From NCBI GenBank assembly GCA_030062745.1, contig CP099849.1:7176586-7240585 (forward strand): 64,000 bases of DNA, given 5' to 3'. The first letter of the stretch is position 1. The number at the start of each line of letters is the position of its first letter. The translations under genes and the position numbers were made by a program. The notes beneath the pieces were generated by a model. It was given only the letters and a program-made list of their open reading frames with translations, had not been told where the DNA came from and made no database searches. Of the stretch, positions 59,058 to 64,000 are shown in pieces. The stretch comes from Capitulum mitella (lineage: Eukaryota; Arthropoda; Thecostraca; Pollicipedomorpha; Pollicipedidae).

Positions 59058-59663
59058 AAATCCAACTTCTCTTTGCCATTCCTCGTTGTGTCCATGCCAC
59101 TTGTCATTCCCTCGCTCATGTCGTAACCGAGAGCAAAATGATTTACCCGTCGTTTTGCAGCGCCCTCAGAGGTGCATGGTAACTGATGCAGCTCAGTTCG
59201 TCATGCTGTCGGTAATGGGATTTTCTGGGTGAGCCGGGTCGGATAAAAATAGCGCCCATCCTACCGTCATCTACCAGTCAGACCCAATGCTTACTCTGGA
59301 CTCAAAGACGCCCCCATTTGGAATGGCTTCGGTCCCAGAATACTCTGGGACGAGTTCTCTTCAGGGCGTTATTGAAATGCTGTAGGCGTAGGCATACGTC
59401 CACTATTTTCATTTCTCATAGCGGTTACAGCCGCCTCAGATCCGCAGCATCTACGAAAGATTACATGAATTGCCCTTTGTTGTAATCAGAAGGAATTAAG
59501 AGCATAACGGACGACGCCCATATGTGTGAAAAATCACCATCCCTATTTTGATAGTCAGATTCTTAGTTAGGTGGTGAGCAAAAGAATACTGAAGCAACAA
59601 TTCATTACCATAGTGCTCAGCTTAGCACTGGATTGCATGCAGTATCTTGCTACAAATCTGATG

Positions 59664-59665
<2 letters not shown>
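59058..59665. other. No gene seen
   Basis: No supported feature. Confidence 0.5.

Positions 59666-59722
<57 letters not shown>
59666..59722. repeat. (CT)n microsatellite
   Basis: About 28 perfect CT units. Confidence 0.97.
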
Positions 59723-59725
<3 letters not shown>

Positions 59726-59849
59726 ATCGGCTACACTCTGAAAAGGCTGGGAGTCCAAAATTTTAGCACATTATAACAGTTAAGCAGTAACTACATGAGC
59801 GCCAGGGTCGTATGGAAGCAGCAATGCTTCTCCGAAACAATTCCTTTCA

Positions 59850-60130
59850 CAGCTTGGAGGTCGCGCTCACCACGTGGCCTCCTGGAACCGAACGCCGCTC
59901 GGGCCGCGCCAGGGCGCAGCGCTGATCGGGCGAAATCGGCGCATCGGAGACGGACCCGGAGCCGCCTGTCACGTCATCAATCCGTGTCCAGATTTGATCA
60001 ATGAAGCTGCGGGCGCAGGGACGATCGCAAATTTCGTCAAACGGCCCTCTCCGAGCGCTAACCACGAGCGACTTCGGACTCAGCATTCTCGCCGGCGTCT
60101 CAGAAAGAAGACGAACAGCCGCGATCTCAG
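59850..60130. other. GC-richer patch
   Basis: About 60% GC with CG dinucleotides. Open frames on both strands show no known domain. Confidence 0.3.
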
Positions 60131-61432
60131 TGAGGAACGACGAGGGCGGCTGTAAAAACAACGCGGCGGTGCTGTTGCAATTGATGACGTGCCGGGAAAT
60201 GTTGCCTTTGGAATTCGAAAGCCCCTGATTCAAGGGCTAAAAAATTGAGAAGTATATCACACGGACCAAAAAGGTCGCGCAAAATATTCATTGTCTAAGC
60301 GATTTTAAATAAATATATGTTGAAGCGTAATGTTTGGTAGGCTAAACGGATGTGAAAAATCAGGTTCTTGCCACTTGTTCCTGTTCCGTAGGCTAAGCTT
60401 CCCGCGACGTCAACGACTTTTGACAAGCACACTGCTATGTTGGGGTCATCCCAGTGCGCTCAAGTATTGTATGTGACGCAAATATCATCCCAAAATTAAG
60501 TCGCATCCACAGATGCTGGAGACGATGACCTCGGTGCGCAAAACTGTTCTACTAAAAACTGACCTGTGACGTCATGCCCGGAGTTGGCAGGGCCAGCAGT
60601 CGTCCCAGAACGAAGCGAAAGTTACCAGTGACTGTGATAGCCGTCATGAACACTGCAGTTGGCACTCACAGCGGTACTGCTGGCGGACATAAAGTGTTTT
60701 AGAGGCCCTGGGATGTAAGCGGGCTGGAGACCCATTTTCCAACCGTTCGGAAGCCGCCTGATATGTGGCCTAATTTTTCACCGTTGCGCGCCTGTGCTGG
60801 GAGGCATCGGGTCCCATTCTACGGGCTGAGTCAGACTGGGCGCAGTCATACGCCGAAATGGGGCCGGCTTCGCGGCGAAAAGGCACGCCTTCGACCCGCC
60901 TGATACGACCGCGCTCGACAGACAAAAGGCCCAATGAGCCACCGAGTAGATGGATTTGGCATCCATACGTCTAGACATATTTGTAAATGACCAGTATTCG
61001 GTCGCTTGCCGTCGCATTTCATTATATATGATGTATATAAAAATGGTGTTCATTTATGTATAAAAATTATGTTCCATAGAGGAATGCATGGGCGAAAATG
61101 TTGAGACATTGCCATTTTTTGCGTGCTCCAAACCAAAGCATTCAACAATGGTTGCTTGCATGGCTACTAGTGTTGATTATCGAAATCCAAACTGATTTTT
61201 CCAAGGTGTTCCGACTTCCGATTCGGAAATCGGATGAACACAGCATTTTTCTCTCGGGAAAACTGGACAGTTTATTGCAAGCCATCTGGCAAAAATGTGA
61301 TAAAACCAAATGTTGTTTAATATTTCAATTATCAACTCAAATCCAAGCATGGCACAAAATTATCATTTTGGTAGTGACTGAACGTCATAGCTAAGCTTCT
61401 GCATTTTGCATATCCAATTCAGTTCCACATGT
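60131..61432. other. No gene seen
   Basis: No supported feature. Confidence 0.5.
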
Positions 61433-61485
61433 TTAACCCTCGCCCGTTCATGGGGGATGGATACCACCCTCCAAGGGGTTTTTCT
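61433..61485 (+). mobile_element. piggyBac-like terminus
   Basis: TTAA at 61433-61436 followed by CCCTCGCCCGTTCATGGGGG and ATGGATACCACCC, closely similar to the terminus at 52151. No other end found. Confidence 0.4.
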
Positions 61486-64000
61486 TCGATACACGGCAGT
61501 CTTGAGACAGCTTGGCACGTTTTTTTCTGCAGAGTGCCTGATTTTCTCTGCAGCTGCTTTTTATCCTTTCTGCAGCTTCCCTGAAAATCTCAAGTTTCTC
61601 TGATCCTTTGGTTTGTTATTTATGACCTTGTTCTCGAGGGAATGTCACGACCCCAGTGCTCTAAAATGTGCGAGCATCGCGTCAAGCACACCGCGGATGT
61701 CATATTAGCTCATTGCTTTGCAAACCGCATCACGCATACGTCGGATATGAATTCTTAGATGGTGCGAAAGGTCAAAGTCATGGTCAAGGTTAAAGTGGGC
61801 CACGAATAATATTATAGTGTGGTGTTCGTTAACCACACACAACCAAACACGTAAAAAAACTAGCAAACACACACACAAACACACATGCAAAGTTACAAAT
61901 ACGAAGCAATATCTTCCTCTCACCCTCGGCTCTTTCTTAGCTCTCTCAGAAGTAGCCATTCAGAGTTATCTTTTGTAGTGTTACATTACCTATGTTGATA
62001 TCAGATCATTACCAAATATGACATGTTCTTATGCCATGTTAAGTCATGACCTGGCTTTCCACAACGTGTTTCGACTCTAGAAACGCAATCCGACATCATT
62101 TGTCATTTCTTTTTTTTTTTGGGGGGGGGGGAATTTGCGGTGAATATCCAGTTCGTACTGTTTAGGGCGAAATGAGGTATTTGACCTCGGATGACTTCGG
62201 CTGACCTTCTGTTATTTTTCTGCTCTGCACACGAATCTGTTCGATAAACCACTTCAAGCTGTTTGGATTTACAAACAGACAACGACACGTAACAGATTGC
62301 CTTCGAAGTAGCGTCGGGAGCAGATTCTGCTGAAAACTGGGCATATGCTCAGCTGGCCTGGAATATAAACAACTGACCTCAAGCAGTAAAGCTACACGTC
62401 ATGAGAACCACCAGAAGATGTTTTATCCGATTTAGCACCGTAAATGGCTGTGCCGGTGCCAGATGGTGACTGACGTTCGAGCCATTCCATTTGTAGTGCA
62501 AAAAGTAAAGCATTTTTGTTTGGCATGAATTGAAAGGTCAGGATTTCTCTCAAGAAGGTCAGGTCGGGAACCCTTAGATTTAGCACAATTCAAACAATCC
62601 GCTGGTCTTTGTCACAAGGCTCTTTTTCAATTAGGAGGTGGGGTGGCAATTCCCGGGCGCGTTCAAGGATTGCGAAATGGCAAGTGCGGGCGTAATACTC
62701 GTATCTACACTGCATGCATAAGAATTGAAACAGGACTGTTCCTGGTCAAACTAATGATTATTAAAATGCAATGCACCAGATCTGCCACAATTTTAATGGC
62801 ATTATTATATCCAAAACAGCACACAAGATATTATTCCACCATTTGCTGGAACAAAGCCATCGATTGGACTACACGGTGTTCAATATTTTATAATTTGCAA
62901 ATGGTCCATTAATGTAGTTATTTTTGAGAATGCTCGGCCCGTTTTTAAGTCCATCTTTCATGCATTGGCCATAGGCAAAGCGTTTGATTTTGACATCACT
63001 GGGATGCTCATGCGCCCTAGAAATGCACATTCCCTCTATGGAAGCCTCCCACTGCTATTTCATAACACTGCACAACGGAACCTGGCCTGATAATTTGCAG
63101 ATGACCAACAGCTATTTCACAACGTGTGCAAACCGTAAACTGGCGTTCATTGTACCACATGGCTTAAGCCCACGTTTTCCCCATGACATTGGCTTGTGAC
63201 ATAACTACATATCGGCGAATCTGCAGGCTCATTGTTATATTCTACTTTCGTTCCACCACATACCATACTTATTTATATAAAATTACTGGATTGCCAGCCA
63301 TACCGATCATTTATCATCTTACGTCACAAGCTTTCCTCTTCTTAGTACTGTCAGTTCTGCTTTGCTCGATTGCCCAGGAAGATGCGCCACATTGTTGTTA
63401 TATGACTGCCCGTTAACCCACAGGTCTGCTGAATTGCGAACAATCGCCACCAGTGACCTTTTTTGGAATAACATTTTACACATATTTAATTGAAAACATA
63501 CCGGAATTTTCTCGGACAGACTTGGATATTGGACAGTCTTGGACACTAACATGGTTCCCTCCTCGGAACTTGGTCGGAAACTGGTTTGAACTTTCCGAAA
63601 ATAGCAACAATAAGGCTACATTCGACGGCGTAGCTACATTTGACACTAGACCAGTGCATCGATGGCTATGCTTTATCTTTGGAAAGCATGGATGATACAC
63701 TGCAGTCTCGTACGGACGCCCTCATAAAATAATACAAAAGATCTGCACTAATTGCGAAAAACCTCTCATGCTCTTCCGACCAATACCATACAGGTGTTAT
63801 TTGGCGCGGTGCGTCTGTATAAAAATGGTGCTCTGAGGAAGGGATGACAGGCACAAATTATAAGGATAAGGGATGAAAAGATTGCAATATGCGATGTTCT
63901 GGGTACGTCTGCCATCGGGTACAAAATGTTCATGACCAGCTCACATTCGGGTGACAAAGCATCTGTTTTATAACCTCCCGCACTTTATCCGTAAGAATAA
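61486..64000. other. No gene seen
   Basis: No supported gene. Imperfect AC repeats at 61842-61886, and a T run joined to a G run at 62108-62131. Short open frames near 63 kb have no recognisable domains. Confidence 0.5.

Overview
This window is animal nuclear DNA, most likely from an arthropod. Crustacean is my guess from gene type, GC-rich exons in AT-richer DNA and repeat load; nothing in the window proves it. It has one clear protein-coding gene, short introns with GT-AG junctions, many microsatellites and degenerate minisatellites, and several families of DNA transposon and retrotransposon. There are no operons or prokaryotic features.

Layout. (1) 1-2.55 kb: repeat-rich DNA, probably intron or upstream flank, with a ~483-bp tandem repeat carrying everted AGGTCA sites and a 231-bp fold-back element. 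(2) 2.55-8.93 kb, + strand: the C-terminal part of a myosin light chain kinase gene (Stretchin-MLCK/smooth-muscle MLCK type). Nine exons encode half an Ig domain, one fibronectin III domain, the whole kinase domain, a calmodulin-binding autoregulatory segment and a serine/arginine-rich tail. The phases of all eight junctions join correctly. The only break is a 1-base deficit in the exon at 4448-4625. The 5' part of the gene lies before the window. (3) 8.9-24.6 kb: intergenic or intronic DNA with hAT-like elements, 20-21-bp and 40-bp minisatellites and a CRE-containing GC island. (4) 24.6-33.4 kb: piggyBac-like non-autonomous copies, one interrupted by a tRNA-derived SINE, a 154-bp tandem repeat, and a nearly complete but inactivated L1-like retrotransposon on the minus strand. 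(5) 33.4-47.9 kb: mostly featureless, with microsatellites, a GC island, a candidate orphan exon and a second copy of the 159-bp hAT-like MITE. (6) 47.9-64 kb: a complete 1.83-kb hAT-like element with a perfect 8-bp target duplication and an interior made of minisatellite, a 246-bp MITE with an 8-bp duplication, further degenerate minisatellites, GC islands and the best-preserved piggyBac-like copy.

Two themes stand out. First, the MLCK gene has tandem repeats built from splicing signals: the end of one kinase exon with its 5' splice site has been copied about ten times into the following intron, and six tandem CTGAC branch-point consensus motifs precede the FnIII exon. Second, a hAT-like family (termini near CAGGGGCGGATCCAGG, 8-bp duplications) repeatedly carries degenerate ~20-21-bp minisatellites whose units begin with the same CAGGGGC as the termini.

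All calls were made by eye from sequence and translation; no database or alignment program was used.
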